Origin: Irpex lacteus
Taxonomy: Eukaryota > Basidiomycota > Agaricomycetes > Polyporales > Irpicaceae
Assembly (NCBI GenBank): GCA_001986395.2
Contig: MQVO02000001.1
Span: 682,001 to 746,000 of the forward strand
Length of the DNA: 64,000 nt
Reading direction: 5' to 3'
Part shown: in pieces, positions 22,836-35,072 of the stretch
Position numbering within the stretch: the stretch's first letter is position 1
Layout: every line of letters begins with the position of its first letter
Made by a program: the position numbers and the translations under genes
The notes under the pieces: model-generated
Databases searched by the model: none
What the model was told of the DNA's origin: nothing
Seen by the model: the letters and a program-made list of their open reading frames with translations, nothing else

Positions 22836-25800
22836 TCAGTTGAAAGCCAATGTATTCTGTCCTCTCTCAGGATCCGTCATGCGATGCACCCGGACAGTAG
22901 CGCCAATGTGGACGTTGTTCATGTCCTGGGGTGTAATAAGGATGTACTGCTTCCTGTCCGAGGCATTTGCAGTGTCGATCTGAATGTGGAAGATTAGGAA
23001 GGGTAATAGTATTAGTAGATAGAAGAAACTTACCATCATCTTCATGCTAATCCGACGGTTGACAGCGTCCATGAACACGTCGAATTCGTCTGTTATACAT
23101 TGTCAGCAAATCGACCGTATATCGAGAGCTATCAACTACGTACCCAGACAACGGATCGGGCACCCAATTGACTCCCAAAGAGACAGCAGGAGACAGATTG
23201 TAGAGAAAGACTTCTCGCCACCACTGAGGGCGTTCGGGTCCTTCTCTCTGCTACCAGCCTGAGTCGCTAATTGATCATCAGTTTGTACCTGTAAAAATGG
23301 GTCAGCAGGATCTTCGCTGAGATAACAAACGCCCAAAACGAACCTTGAGCTGGAGGGTACCATGGATATGGTCGAAGAGCACTTTGCCGAAGTAGCCACG
23401 GTTGGACAAGTGATATTGGAAGTAGATCTTGCAACGTAACGCAATATGACGACGGAACTCGTGCCACCGGTTGAGTCGAACCCGGATGGACTTCCTCAAC
23501 GACTGATACAGGATCTGTAAGCATGGACAAGTCATGCGAAGCGGAAACAAACGTACCTTGTTGAGCTGCATCATCAACTTCAGGTCTTTCTTCGCATCAT
23601 CGAGTGCAGCCTTCCGCTTATTGACCTCAAGCGTCATCTGATCAACAGTGGCCCCTTGCCTAATTAACAATTATCAGTAAGAGCTCGTTCAAGGCAGACG
23701 AGGATCCTCAACGTACTGTCTCTCGCGGGTTTGCAACGCGCGCTGAATGGCGTCAAGGTTCCTCTGCACCTCTGCAACTTTACGAGGCTCAGGCCACTCC
23801 TCACAGTACTCCTTCGCCTTACTCGTCCATACCGTGAACTCCTGCTCAAGCTGGTCCGCGACCTCCTGAAGAGTCCCGACCTTGGCGTTCTCCTCTGCGA
23901 GCTTCTTCTCCCAATGACCAACAGAATTCTGCGCGGCGAGACGTTGCACCGCGGCGTCCTCCACCAATTTCTAGTTGACGTTGAGTATACTGTTGTCAAC
24001 AATAGCTTGCGAGGAGTCTTACCTCGATGCCACCGCGCTGCGAATTATGATTGAGGATCTGGTTCCTGACTTGTCGTAGCTCCTCCTGGAGAGGCTCAAG
24101 CGTCTTCTGTACCCTGTTGATCTTATCCTGAAGCTCTCTGAACTGAGCCACGGTGGCCTCCTTGCTCTCTTCTTGTTCCTGTAAAAGTCAACTTAGATAT
24201 TTGACCGCAATTAGAGCAAACAATTCTCGAAATCACCTTGAGTTCTTCCTGAAGAGTCTGTAAACTCATCGGCAGATCCTGGTTGAGCTCTTCCTGAAGG
24301 GCATCCCGCGTACGTTCCAAAGCTTTGAAACGCCTTTCTAGCTCAGTAGACCGTGCCTGCAGGTACATTCCATTCAGTGTCTGCGACGAAGTCACCCAGC
24401 GAGAAGGACTGCACTGACAGCAAGCGCGTCGGCCGATTTCTTCTCGGTTCTATAGACACTTTGCACCTCTGCCAGTCGTGTGCGCAGTTGGTTATAGTTG
24501 GCTTCAGCTTCTCTGAGCTGCTCTTGGAATCGCCTATACAGTGAAGATTAGCTTGGCAACAAGAATAAGCATGGGTAAAAAGGATACGAACTGTCGCTGA
24601 GTAGACAAGTCGTCGCTCGTAAACGTTTGTTGCCTAGGGTCATTAGGACGAAGCTGGGTAGCCAAGCTAGACTGTCCTCCTCCCTCCCTGAGTCAAAGGG
24701 TCAGTAAAATGGTGTCATGGACGTGATAAACAACCTACGGGAAACGTTGCACAGTATAGAAGTCCATCGTCCACGCGATACCACGACCGAGCCTTTGCAA
24801 TTGACGATCAGCATCGGCACGCGTCTCAGCGACCAGGATGGACTCGATGCTGTAGCTGTTGATGAGGATACGCAAGACGTATTCGTCCGAGACCTGTGGT
24901 ATGTTAGCGAAGCTATGGCGACGATACTTATAGTCATACGCACGTTGAGAATACGAAGCAAGGTCGTGTACTCCGCAGGAGGCTCGCCCCTCGAGTAGTC
25001 GAACAGGTCGACTTCGGATATAACGATATTAGGTCGACCACTTCACAAGACAATGAGCATATAGGCGAAGAAATCCAGAGAGCCATGACTTACTTTCCGT
25101 GCTGTTTCAGCAGACTATCCAGCTGCGCCCGATCCCTCGCATCAGTAATAGCAAACATCCCCATCGCACCACCAAGCCTCGCCCTCAACAACGGCGCCCA
25201 CTTCATATCCCTCGCCTTCACAAACTGCCCCAGCGGTCCAACAGGCTTCTGCCCATGCCACCTCATCTGCGGAATCTGCGCGAGCACTCTATCCAAATTC
25301 ATACCGAACGGCGCCAACTTTGTCCGCTCCCGGTCGTCGATCAACCGTAGTTGGGACGTAGCAGCGTCGATTTGCGACTGGACGTTGCTGATCTGCGCCT
25401 CGATGGCCGTTCCCTCGGATCGGCGCTCGGCTTGCTCGCGTCCCTTGCGGAGGATGTCCTCTTTTAGCTCGTCGCGCTCGGCTTTGGCCTGGGTGATTAA
25501 TTCCTCGGTCTCTGCGAGCTTGCGGGACGCTTCGTCTACTTGCCCCTGAGAGGCGTTCTTCATGCGCTCGTCTTCTTCGGCCATGTGCCGCTTGAGGTCT
25601 TTGATGAGCTTGTCTTTCGAGTTCACTTCGTCGTTCATCTTTCTCTCTTCGCTCTATGGGAACTGTTAAGTTTGATGTGGCTCGCTCTCAGTGGGTAAGC
25701 ACTCACCGATAGCGTGTTGAGTTGTGCATTGATCTTCTTGATCTCGTCATTGAGTGTCTTTTTCCGCTGGTCCAAGTGCTCGAAAGTGCCCAACTGCTCA

Positions 25801-27377
25801 ATCTGCTGCTCGAGATCAATGACCGCCTGCTCAGCATCCGTCTTCTTGATCTAGAGACAAATCCAATCTTGAGTTTCATTCCAAAGCATATATCCTGATT
25901 TGATCTCACCTCAGCTTCTTCAAGACTCGACTTGACCTTCTTGACGCGCTTCTTCTGTTTCTCGACCTCACGAAGTTTCTCCTCGTATTCCTAGAGACGC
26001 ACATACCCTCAACACCATTTCAATGATCAGCCTCGCACAAGCACCTACCTCCTGCTTCGCCGCAACATGAGCCCACGCAAGCTCCTTCTTCAGCTCGTCA
26101 GCCTTATGTTTCTGCTGACGAGCCTTGTCAGCTTCCTTGAAGCGCTGAGTCGCATCACGAAGAGCCTCCTCGAGGTCGGGTATGACTTCGGATTTGTTCT
26201 TCAAGACTTTCTGGGTCTGCACGATGTTCTCCATGCATGTCGAGTATTCCTCGCTCAATTGACTCAGCTGTGTGCCTTTGAGGAAGAACTACGAGATTGC
26301 GTGAGCATGGTCCAGAGAAAAGTAGCTAAATCCGGAACCGACCTTGTACTTGTCTGCAGGCTGAGACGCTGATAAGAACTGCCTGTTTAAAGTATGAATA
26401 TATGGCATCCAACAAGTAACATAGTGTACATACCTGGCAGAGTCCTGAGTGAGAATATTCATCGGGTTGTCAACTTGAATGTTCAAGTGGTCGCAAATGT
26501 TCGACAGCTCCTCCCGCTTAGTCGAGATGACCTTCATGTTCTTAGCCATGATCTTGTACGACGAACTGCCGGTCTTGCTGAATTGACGGCGAATGAGGAT
26601 GCTCTCCCCGTAAATCTTTGGCTTGTATGCATCTTCGCCCTGGTTCTTAAGTGTTACGGTAATCTCAGATATGCTTTTTTGCTGCTTCAGCGGGGAACTT
26701 GACGAAGAATAAGTATAAGCTTACTCTTCGCCTTCCTTGATGAAGGACTTTAACCCGGAGCCACGACCGGTGATAGTCGCCTTTCCTCCCAACGCAATGG
26801 TCAGAGCAGTGAGCACAGCACTCTTGCCACCTGGGGAGCTTTTAGGGCTGAATGTCACGAATAAAATGAAAGTACGTACTGCCGTTGTGTCCTGAGGAGT
26901 GTTATCAGAACTTGCACGCTCATATTTTTTATAACTGGACGCACCAATGATGAAGTTGATTTGAGGGCCAAAGTGGAACACGAGATACTTGTGACACATG
27001 AAGTTGTGCATCTCGAGTTTCTCAATAATGCCCATCTCGGCAATGTTCTACAACACACACAAAATTAACAATATGGAAACGCAGGATATCCGACGAGCAC
27101 TCACGCCTTGGCCTTTGTTCCCCTTATTAAACACCTGTTCACGAATCGCATCTTCGTGCTCCTGTTCAAACCGTTTCTCCTCATCCGCATCAGGAGCCAC
27201 CTGTTGGATATCCGCGTCGTCTTCATCAAGCTCGACCGCTGCACTACGACTGCCACTCGCTTCAGGAGCGTCGTTCACTTCCACGTCGTTGCCATCGCCA
27301 GTGCGGACCCGCTTAGAAGCTTGGGAGCCCTCTATCTCTGTGTCAGCCTCCGACACCGCGCGCCGTTTGATGGCCAT
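22836..27377 (-). CDS. SMC6: structural maintenance of chromosomes protein 6
   Basis: The ATPase subunit of the nuclear SMC5/6 complex, which acts in recombination repair and replication-fork stability and carries the Nse2 SUMO ligase. Start at 27375-27377. An acidic N-terminal tail comes first (ELDEDDADIQ). The head is GIIEKLEMHNFMCH, then GPQINFIIG and Walker A GHNGSGKSAVLTALT. Coiled coil fills 24.0-26.5 kb. The hinge lies at about 25.1-25.4 kb (GPLGQFVKARDMKWAPLL), with return coiled coil following. The C-terminal head has the ABC signature ALSGGEKSFSTICLLL and Walker B DEFDVFMD, then DTANASDRKQYILITPQDM and the stop at 22836-22838. About 1,100 residues in more than fifteen exons. NFMCH after the start and the HxG loop separate it from SMC5 and cohesin/condensin SMCs. 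A 12-nt microexon (26880-26891) encodes the first part of Walker A. Confidence 0.95.
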
Positions 27378-28620
27378 TGTTGACGACGAGGAAGGTGATG
27401 GAGGAAAGAGTTAAAGGAGCGCGACGCGATCCCGACGCGTTCATGAGTCGCGTCGGCCAAATATGAGCAAACAGGTTTTCATTGGCGCCTAGAACTAAGA
27501 GGACCCCAGACCACTCCCGCGCGCCTAGACGACTCAACTTCATGAAGGCCGTTTAAGCAGTCGATGTGGTTATATGAACTCGGCTGGTATAAGGTCACAA
27601 CCATTTAAGCTTGTACGTGAGTACAGTCAACTATCTCATAATGCATAACTCCCGAGCCCTCAATTTCTCGTCCGCTGCGCCACGTCCCGCAACTATATAT
27701 TTTTCGAGTACGTAGGCACAACCGTATTCCTTTGTATGCATATCTGAGCGCAATCGCGAGCCTGACTTTGGGGAGGCATTGGACCATATCATGCAAAATG
27801 TGTTTATGCATTATGAGATAGTTGACTGTAAATACCTGCCATGGCAGTCATCTCATAGAGTAGTATGGAGTCCTTCTCAGGCAGGCGTCTTCTTTCCAGC
27901 GCTCCTGCATGGCCAGCGACAGCCAGCACTAGCACTGCAACGCATTGATATTGTACAGCAAATTGTATTACATGCTCGCCTCTCGTCGACTCTCTGCAGT
28001 GTCGATTACACTGAGACGCTGTACCTCATTTCTGCCTTCCAGTTTTCCTGTCGTTTACAGTTGTTACGCGCATCAGCCTGAGGAGCATCATGGACTTCGA
28101 TGTCGTTTCTGCCGTTTCACGCCTTCCATTCGCTCGTCGTATTCACACGCGGTTTCAGCTGGCCTGGTTCGTTTGGATGACTGAGCAGTTTATTTACAGA
28201 ACTATCCGACTCTACTGTACCCTTCAACTTGGAGTAGCTTACCCTCGAGCGAGCAGCCCGCCCGTTCGCGCTGAGTTGTGCGTTACTGCGCAGGTATTGT
28301 TCACATTTTCTGGAAGATCTCCATGCTTCTGGCTGTTTTGATTGGAGAGCGGCAGATGCGCCTGTCGGAGTGCAACGTGCAACTGATCTTTTTACCCCCA
28401 AAAAGGAAGTCTCGGCTGACGGTAACACGCTCGGGGTGAGTCTAGAGGCGCCCATCAGCTTGTTGTTCCCTCCTCTCACATCCCCCGACCCCCCTTCGCC
28501 GTCTTCTCTGCCTTGTTCGACGAGGCATCCGTTCTCTAACACACTCCTTTACGAAGCCTTTCGTTCACTTACAAAAAACTATATCTTGAAGCTCGAGGTT
28601 GAAGTGTAGACGTCAACAAA
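27378..28620. other. intergenic, holds an inverted-repeat element
   Basis: Divergent promoter space for SMC6 (minus) and the membrane protein at 28621 (plus). It contains the miniature element at 27622-27830. A minus-strand frame at 28117-28542 and a plus frame at 28370-28609 show no motifs and overlap; I take 28100-28620 as leader/promoter sequence. Confidence 0.55.
27622..27830. mobile_element. miniature inverted-repeat element, Tc1/mariner style
   Basis: Two perfect 25-bp inverted arms lie at 27624-27648 and 27804-27828; the left arm begins CAGTCAACTATC and ends TGCATAA. Each outer end is flanked by TA (27622-27623 and 27829-27830). A 205-bp body with CAGT termini and a TA target duplication is the signature of Tc1/mariner-type insertion. 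The interior has no open frame long enough for a transposase, so it would be a non-autonomous MITE moved in trans. Perfect arms suggest a fairly recent insertion. Copy number elsewhere is unknown from this window. Confidence 0.7.
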
Positions 28621-29866
28621 ATGTCTAACAATACCATATATCAAACCTCACCAAGCTACGGGCGACCACCTCTTAACGCGGATACCAACGGACGGGTCCA
28701 GCAGTCAAACGTGTATGTTATTGAGTTATTGACGACGGCGATACCGGACTAACGAATGCCTCCAGCGATCACGGCGCGTTAGGCAACGCCATGCTCAATG
28801 GCGACTTCAGCGACGATGACGACGACGACGACCCCTTCACCGACGGCCATGGCGCGCCCGCTCCTGTGCAACAGCCCATACCCCTCGCAGCGCCCAAACC
28901 CGGCTACGCAGCTCCCGTTGCCGCACTCAACCTGGCGTCACCAACGACTCCAAGCCCTTCAGCCTCTCCAGTCGGACGGCAACCGTCTCCCCAGGGCGTC
29001 CGTCCTCTTATGCTTGTCAATAATATGAACGGTATCGGATCCGCACCACCCTCGCCCCGCATGCCTTCCCCCGGAATCAGCGTCCCTAGCACTCCCCATC
29101 CTTTACCTCCTACTATCACGCCCATACAACCCGCGTTCGTGAGGCCGAACAAAGTCGTCGATGATAGAGATGTCAAGTTCGCACCGTCTACACCGATTTT
29201 GAGGGGTGAGAAGGAGGAGACGCTTCTGCCCAGGCGGGGAGAGAGAGGAGATGACTTTTGGAGGCGTTTCAGTATGGTCGTCAAGCAGGAACGTGCGCTG
29301 CCTCAGACTCAGAAGGAGAGGTGAGCCTTTGCGTCGTATAGTTTCCTGTACTTTGGTCTGACGGCTTTCCGAAAGTGCATGGTTGAGGAAAACCCAGAAC
29401 GGCTCAACACGTCTCGCCCGCTGGGTATGGATCGTCGGCCTCGCACTCCTAATCGTACGTACCCCACCTCCACCCTCCCTCACCCATCTCTAACTACCCT
29501 CACAAAACAAAACAGGTCATCATCGCCGCCATCGCCCTAGGCGTATACATCAGCAGCAAGAACCAAACACACAACGCCCCCACCGCCTTCGGCGGCAGCG
29601 CCAACGAGAAACTGCAAACAGGCACCAACACAGACACCCTCCACGCAACCCTCACCAACGGCGGCGGCATCGAACACTCGAGCTCGCGACACGTGTCGCC
29701 GACTGCTACGGTTGCAAGACGGGAGGACGAGTGGCCGGAGGTGACGGCGATCCCTGCGGCGCCTGTGATGATTCATGAAAGGTCGAGTTTTGAGGACTCG
29801 AATGTTGTGCGCGCTGTTCCGCCGTCGAGACATCGGCGGGTGCATCATAATCGGAGCGAGACGTAA
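28621..29866 (+). CDS. single-pass membrane protein with low-complexity N-terminal region
   Basis: I do not recognise a named gene. ATG at 28621 begins MSNNTIYQTSPSYGRPPL. Introns at about 28713, 29320 and 29455 join the exons. The N-terminal 200 residues are disordered: an acidic run (FSDDDDDDDPFTD) followed by Pro/Ser/Thr-rich sequence with many SP/TP sites (SPTTPSPSASP). A basic/aromatic segment, DDFWRRFSMVVKQERAL, precedes a strong transmembrane helix, WVWIVGLALLIVIIAAIALG, with VYISSKNQT after it. The distal part is Ser/Thr-rich with sequons. With positive charges before the helix, the long N-terminus is probably cytosolic and the C-terminus luminal or outside (type II). This layout is common in basidiomycetes and unassigned. 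Confidence 0.75.
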
Positions 29867-30878
29867 TGTTGCGTAGCGTAACATAGAGGTCGCGTCGCCC
29901 ACAGTGGAATCAGTCCTGCGCATGTATGGCTGTGTTCCGTCCACTCTTTCAATACACCCTTCACCCCACATCACCACCCACACACATGCCCCCGCAAGTA
30001 GCCCGTTCACAACCTATCCTATCAAGACTCAAGGACTTTGGTTCACTCTCTCCATCCCATCCATCTTTACTTCACTCCATCCCACCCTTGGTTGACAGTT
30101 TTGGATTTGCGCTCACTCACTCACTCACCACCCACCAACGAACGACACTGATCTACTAATGCTTCATCATGTTCGGGATACTCTTCTTCATCACCTGCCG
30201 CCCTCTGACTTATATACCCCTCACCCCACCTGCCCATGGATTCGACATTTTTTATCGTTGACTTTGACATTTTTTAATGTGGATCCCACGATTGTGTATA
30301 CCAGATTTTGCTTCAATACACTTCTTGTTTTTATCTCACTCTTTCTCGCTATTGGTCCTGGAGGATGGTTAGTTTGATGGCAAACTCATGGGTACACTCA
30401 TTTTTGTTGACATTCAAGTTGGGTAGTATCGTTCTGTTTCATATGTTTGGTTTGTCAGTACGAGTATACATACGTGCTCATGGTAGTACAGTCTAATCGG
30501 ACTTGTCACTCGCAACTCAGAAGTTGCGCAGATATCATACATACGCGTCATACTGCACAACTCAACGGTAGTAGTGATAGAAATATAATACGGATGATCT
30601 ACTGCACAGTGAGGAATCTGCAACCACTATGTACTAAAGCTACATATGCAATCGCGGCATGAATAATACTGAGATGATGGAAAAGCAATGAATGAGATAC
30701 GGAGAGTGTGTATGTAGGATAATATGGAAGATTATTATGGTATGTATGAGCGTGTCTACCAGCAGAAAGTGGAAGGAGTTATAGCAAATATACAGCAGTG
30801 AACGAGAGACTACCCAACCGTAAATCCTATGTTCTCCACGCACGGACCCAGAGAAGAATACACCGCGAAACAAACCGA
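29867..30878. other. convergent 3' intergenic region
   Basis: Both flanking genes end here, so this is terminator space. It is T/C-rich with simple CTCACTCACTCACTCACC near 30110-30127. I see no gene and no hairpin repeat of note. Confidence 0.6.
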
Positions 30879-33800
30879 CTAACGGAGACGCAGAGGTCCT
30901 TGCGGCTGTTGTCTCACCCTTCCTCCCCTCTTCTTAGTCTCAGCAATGACAACGATCTCATCATCATCGGAATCAGGTATAACTTCAGCTTCAGGTCCCG
31001 GTTTCGCTGCGCCAGATGGCCCACTGGCACCAGCTTCCTTCTTCTTCAGCTCCTCCCTCGCAGCCTTCTCCTTCTTCCACTCTTCCGAGAGCGACAGCGC
31101 CCGGGCACGAAGAGTATCGCGCAAATCTGGTACGGAATGTGCTTCCCAGTCGTTCTCGCGTTCCTTGGAATCGTAATCCTTGGCCTTTGTCGTCTGCACA
31201 ACACGATACGACCGGGTTAATATCTATATTTACATATCTGATGGGTGAAGCGCGCATATGACATACCACTATCTTCTTGATGTACGAGTCGGGATAACTC
31301 ATGAACGTCTGTACGAAATGGATCAAGTAGACACCGCAGTCGCAGAAGTTCGGCTGCGCGGGGACCTGCAGAACCAGGTATCAGCACGTCGTTCGTCAAA
31401 GTGAAAGCTAGGTACAAAAAAACAGCGTACCAATGCAGTGACGCCTGTGGCGGGCGTAGTTTGCGAGATATCAAGACCCTTCTTGTCCTTGGCCTCCATC
31501 TGCAGGTATCTCGAAAGGTTGTTCGCCGCAGCGGGATGCTTCCCTCCAAGAGAGTCAAACGTGAATATATATGTCCTAACATGCTTCGTCAGCCCCCATT
31601 GCGCCTGCAATATCAGTAACACTCACTTATCCTGTCGAAACTCCGTGCCAACGGGCTCCTCGTTGTCCAAGTCCATATCAGGCACGTCTGCATTGGCTGG
31701 AACCGTCGCGGAAGGCTCATAGAACGGCACCTCCGGAGACAACTGCACCAGGTTCTTGTCCTTTTCTTTGTCCGTTTTCGACGTCGTTCCATAGAAGCTC
31801 GCACAAGGGATTGCGGAAGAAGCAGCACCCTTCCCTGGCTCGTCTACCTCCATCGGCATATGATCTCCGTCCACCTCCTGCAGATCATCGTCAATCTCGA
31901 TCAGCTCAGACACGTCCCTCGAAGGCCCGGCCGGTTCAGTCGAGCTCTCCGCCGGTATTTCAGCAACACCACCGTCCGAGTCTGGGTACTGCAACTCCCC
32001 ATCCGAAGGCACGCCCAGAATATCAATGTCTTCGCCCGCAAGATGCATGGACAAATCCTCCGCTGAAGCATTCGTTTGCGATATATTGCAATCGCCCAAC
32101 ATGTTCTCGACGCTCTTCTCGTCCTCTACGGTCGCAGTAGGACTATCGTGTGCGAAGTCTAGTGGTTCCGGTATGTCTGCGGCTGTTTCTTGCCCGAGAG
32201 CGTCGGAGTCGCGTTTCCGTTTCCGCGTTTGGACTGAGGCTTTGGGAGGTTGGGGTGGCGGAGGTTGCAGAACATATTCGGGATTACAGATAATCGCGAG
32301 ATACCAATGCAAGCTACAACCACGGTCAGAATACTCAGAATGAGTGTGTGCAATAGAACGTACTGTTCGTTGATCGGGACGATGATATACTTCTTCTTAA
32401 ACAAGTCAAACTTCGAAGTCCACTTGCGTACACTTGAGTACCCTTCTTCCTTGCTAATGCAGCGTTAGCATACATAAATTTACAAAAGAGAGGTATTGGC
32501 GTACGTACTTCTTCACCTGGATCTTCTTGTAGAAAAATGAACTGAATATATGGATCTCCTCCGCCAAGCTAGGATCCGTGTCCCGTAGGTCATTCAGCCA
32601 CAGCCTACAAGCTTATATCAGCGGCAAGTCAAACGACAAAACGAATTCCTCAATCGTACTTTAGAGCAAACTCGATCAGCGTGTCGTTGAGGTATTGACC
32701 CTGGTCTAGTCGCTTGATATCAGCGTTCGTAAGGTTGACCGCGCCTGTCCCGGTTAGCGGGTATACGAGGACACTGCATAGGCGGTGAGTATGGTTTATA
32801 AAAAGATAAATAATAGCATGAACATCAACGCACAGCTCATCAGGATCCGGTACTGGAGATGCGCGAGCACTTGGCGCGGCCGCAGCTTTAGTTGCTCTCG
32901 TCTCACGTCGTGGTCCAGTATAAGTAACCATCGTAGAATTCGATATACGCCTAGCGCGTATTCATGCATTAGCTGAACAGATATCAAAAACGCGGGAAAT
33001 CAACTTACGGTCGTGCCTTGGGTTGTGTACTTGGTTTCGCTTGGGCATCTGTTCGTCTTGCAGACGCAGCGCTTATATCCTTGTCCGGTAGAATACTGTC
33101 GAGCGTGTCTGTCTCGTCGCCAGGTTTGTGACGTTTGGGAACGATGTCCTCGTTATCCTCGACTGTCTCAGACAGATCTGCGCGGGCAGCCTCCCAGACG
33201 GTCTTAGACGCTGCACCGCTGCGGGGCCTTCAGCACTCGTAATGATACAAAATGTTTTTGAACTCACTCTAGCTTATTCACTCGACTGGGCATCGAGCGT
33301 TGGAGCGCCTGAGTCAATGTGTCGAACTCTTTCGAGTCCCAATTGTCATGGGCGGTATTGAACTTGAACACGATATTTCCGTCCGTCCCCGCACTTCCTG
33401 CAAGAAATCAGTATATCTAACGATTAACGAGGGCAGTGTGGCTCAAGACATACCGTGCTTGAACCCAGGCCTGGATAGATTCGGATAGCTGTGGGACGCC
33501 CCATGGGTGCTGAACATGATAACTACCGGTTTTTCCGTGTCACACGGAGACTTCGTGATCTGCTCCAAAGTTCAGACAGAGAGGCCAGAAACAGACGTCA
33601 CAAGGGGGCACAATACCTGTATGCTCCCGACACCATTCGACGGCCGTATCTCAAAGTCCGGCCTGTCATCATCCTCTTGTGACTTTCTGATCTTCAAACT
33701 CTGGCCTTGCAGACAAAACCACCCAGACACCTTCTGCTTCCCACCAGACCGTACAGACGTCCCATATATATGCTCTTCCAGCGGTAGCGTGATAACATGC

Positions 33801-35072
33801 CCGGTCTTGTTGGAAGTCCCGGCAGACGGTTTCGAAGCAGTGCCGAATCCAGAGGGGGGAATGACCTCAAAAGTAGTTGGCCTCTAGAGATTTCATACGA
33901 ATTGTTGAGCGTGGTTCACGCAATGAGTTGGATATCCGCGCTGACATACCTGTGGAGACTTGCCCTTGCCCTTCATCTTCCCTCGGACGCCTACCTTATT
34001 GAGGTCGAGAAACGGTAACGGCGCAGTGGTACTACTCGTTCCTCTTGTCTCAATGTCCATGATACGTTTACTAACCGTGCCTCGCTCGACGGGCGGGGGA
34101 GAACGACGGGGCGGCCTTGTTGGCGAGCGTGTGGAAGGCTGATCAGTGTCAGAACAGTCCTCGATCGGGTCCTCGTCATCTATCTGGATCACTTCCCGCA
34201 CTTTGTCGTCAGAGACTTTAATCCCTCTCTTTTGCGCTAGTTTCAGAGCTAGTGACTGCGTACTCAGCCCGTCTGTGGCCGACTGTAGTCGTGTTCCTGG
34301 ACGCTGGTTCGTCATCCTCTTGGGTCCATAGATGTGTTTACCATCGTCGAAAAGAAAGTCAATTTGGTCAGGACTGCCCGACCGCGTCACGCGTGATAAA
34401 CTGGGTTGAACTCCAGGAGATGATGTCCGTCTGGGAAACAGCGGCTTCCCAATGTCTTCGTTTGGGTGATCAAAAGCGAGAATATCTGCATCGAGAGACG
34501 GCGATGAGGCCCTTGTAGAGCTAGGTTTGTATTCTCCTAGATAATAAACGCAAAAGTTTAGCGTTTGCTGAGAACATGCGTGATTTAAGCTGCACGGCTG
34601 CGTCAATACCTGGAAAATACCGAGAGGTTTTCGGAGGCTGAGATTTCGGGACTGTTTTTTGAGGATTCAGAACTGTCTTCTTGCTAGTGTAGTTTCCCGA
34701 CTTCTGGTCCGATTTGAAAGTTGATGTCAATCGGTTCGTAGTGTAAGGAGTACTTATACCACTCCGACGAGCCTGGGCCGGGCGCTACAAGGAATATTAC
34801 CTTCCGTCAAACTTGTACTTGATTACTGTTAGTCGATACGCAGAACATACGTTTCCCGGAGTTTGTATGGGAGTAGGTACAGCGGCCTTCCATATTCTAT
34901 ATGCAAAGTGTGAGTCCACAAGCTAAATAAATGATAATATCCGAAATACATCGTACCCACTAGAAGGCCCTGCCTGCTGATTGGACGCGTCTCTGTAAGA
35001 AGCAGGTTGTCGATGCCCGGAGCCAACCTCGTGCAACAAGTCACTTGAGCGAGATGAAGACATTCGAAGCAT
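30879..35072 (-). CDS. ULP2: SUMO-specific cysteine protease, Ulp2 / SENP6-7 type
   Basis: A C48 peptidase that removes SUMO, particularly poly-SUMO chains, in the nucleus. Start at 35070-35072 (MLRMSSSRSSD; a second ATG lies 9 bases on). The first 500 or so residues are Ser/Pro/Arg-rich with acidic patches (QIDDEDPIEDCSDTD), fitting a regulatory region. The catalytic domain starts near 32760: YPLTGTGAVNLTNADIKRLD, then GQYLNDTLIEFALK. The catalytic His is in HLHWYLAII (about 32305) and the Asp in FTFDSLGG (about 31557). The Gln and nucleophile Cys are in QPNFCDCGVYLIHF (about 31340). A long acidic insertion (about 200 residues, 31.62-32.28 kb) separates the His and Asp blocks, the hallmark of the SENP6/7 branch. 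The C-terminus is charged with a SIM-like VIPDSDDDEIVVIAE. Many exons, roughly 1,000 residues. Confidence 0.9.

Noticed and set aside
23455..23500. A tRNA B-box-like sequence, GGGTTCGACTC, on the minus strand
   Set aside because: It lies in SMC6 coding sequence (SIRVRLNRW) and has no matching A-box or acceptor stem around it.
28117..28542. 141-codon minus-strand open frame between SMC6 and the membrane-protein gene
   Set aside because: Low-complexity, overlaps plus-strand frames, lies in the leader of the next gene, and resembles no family.
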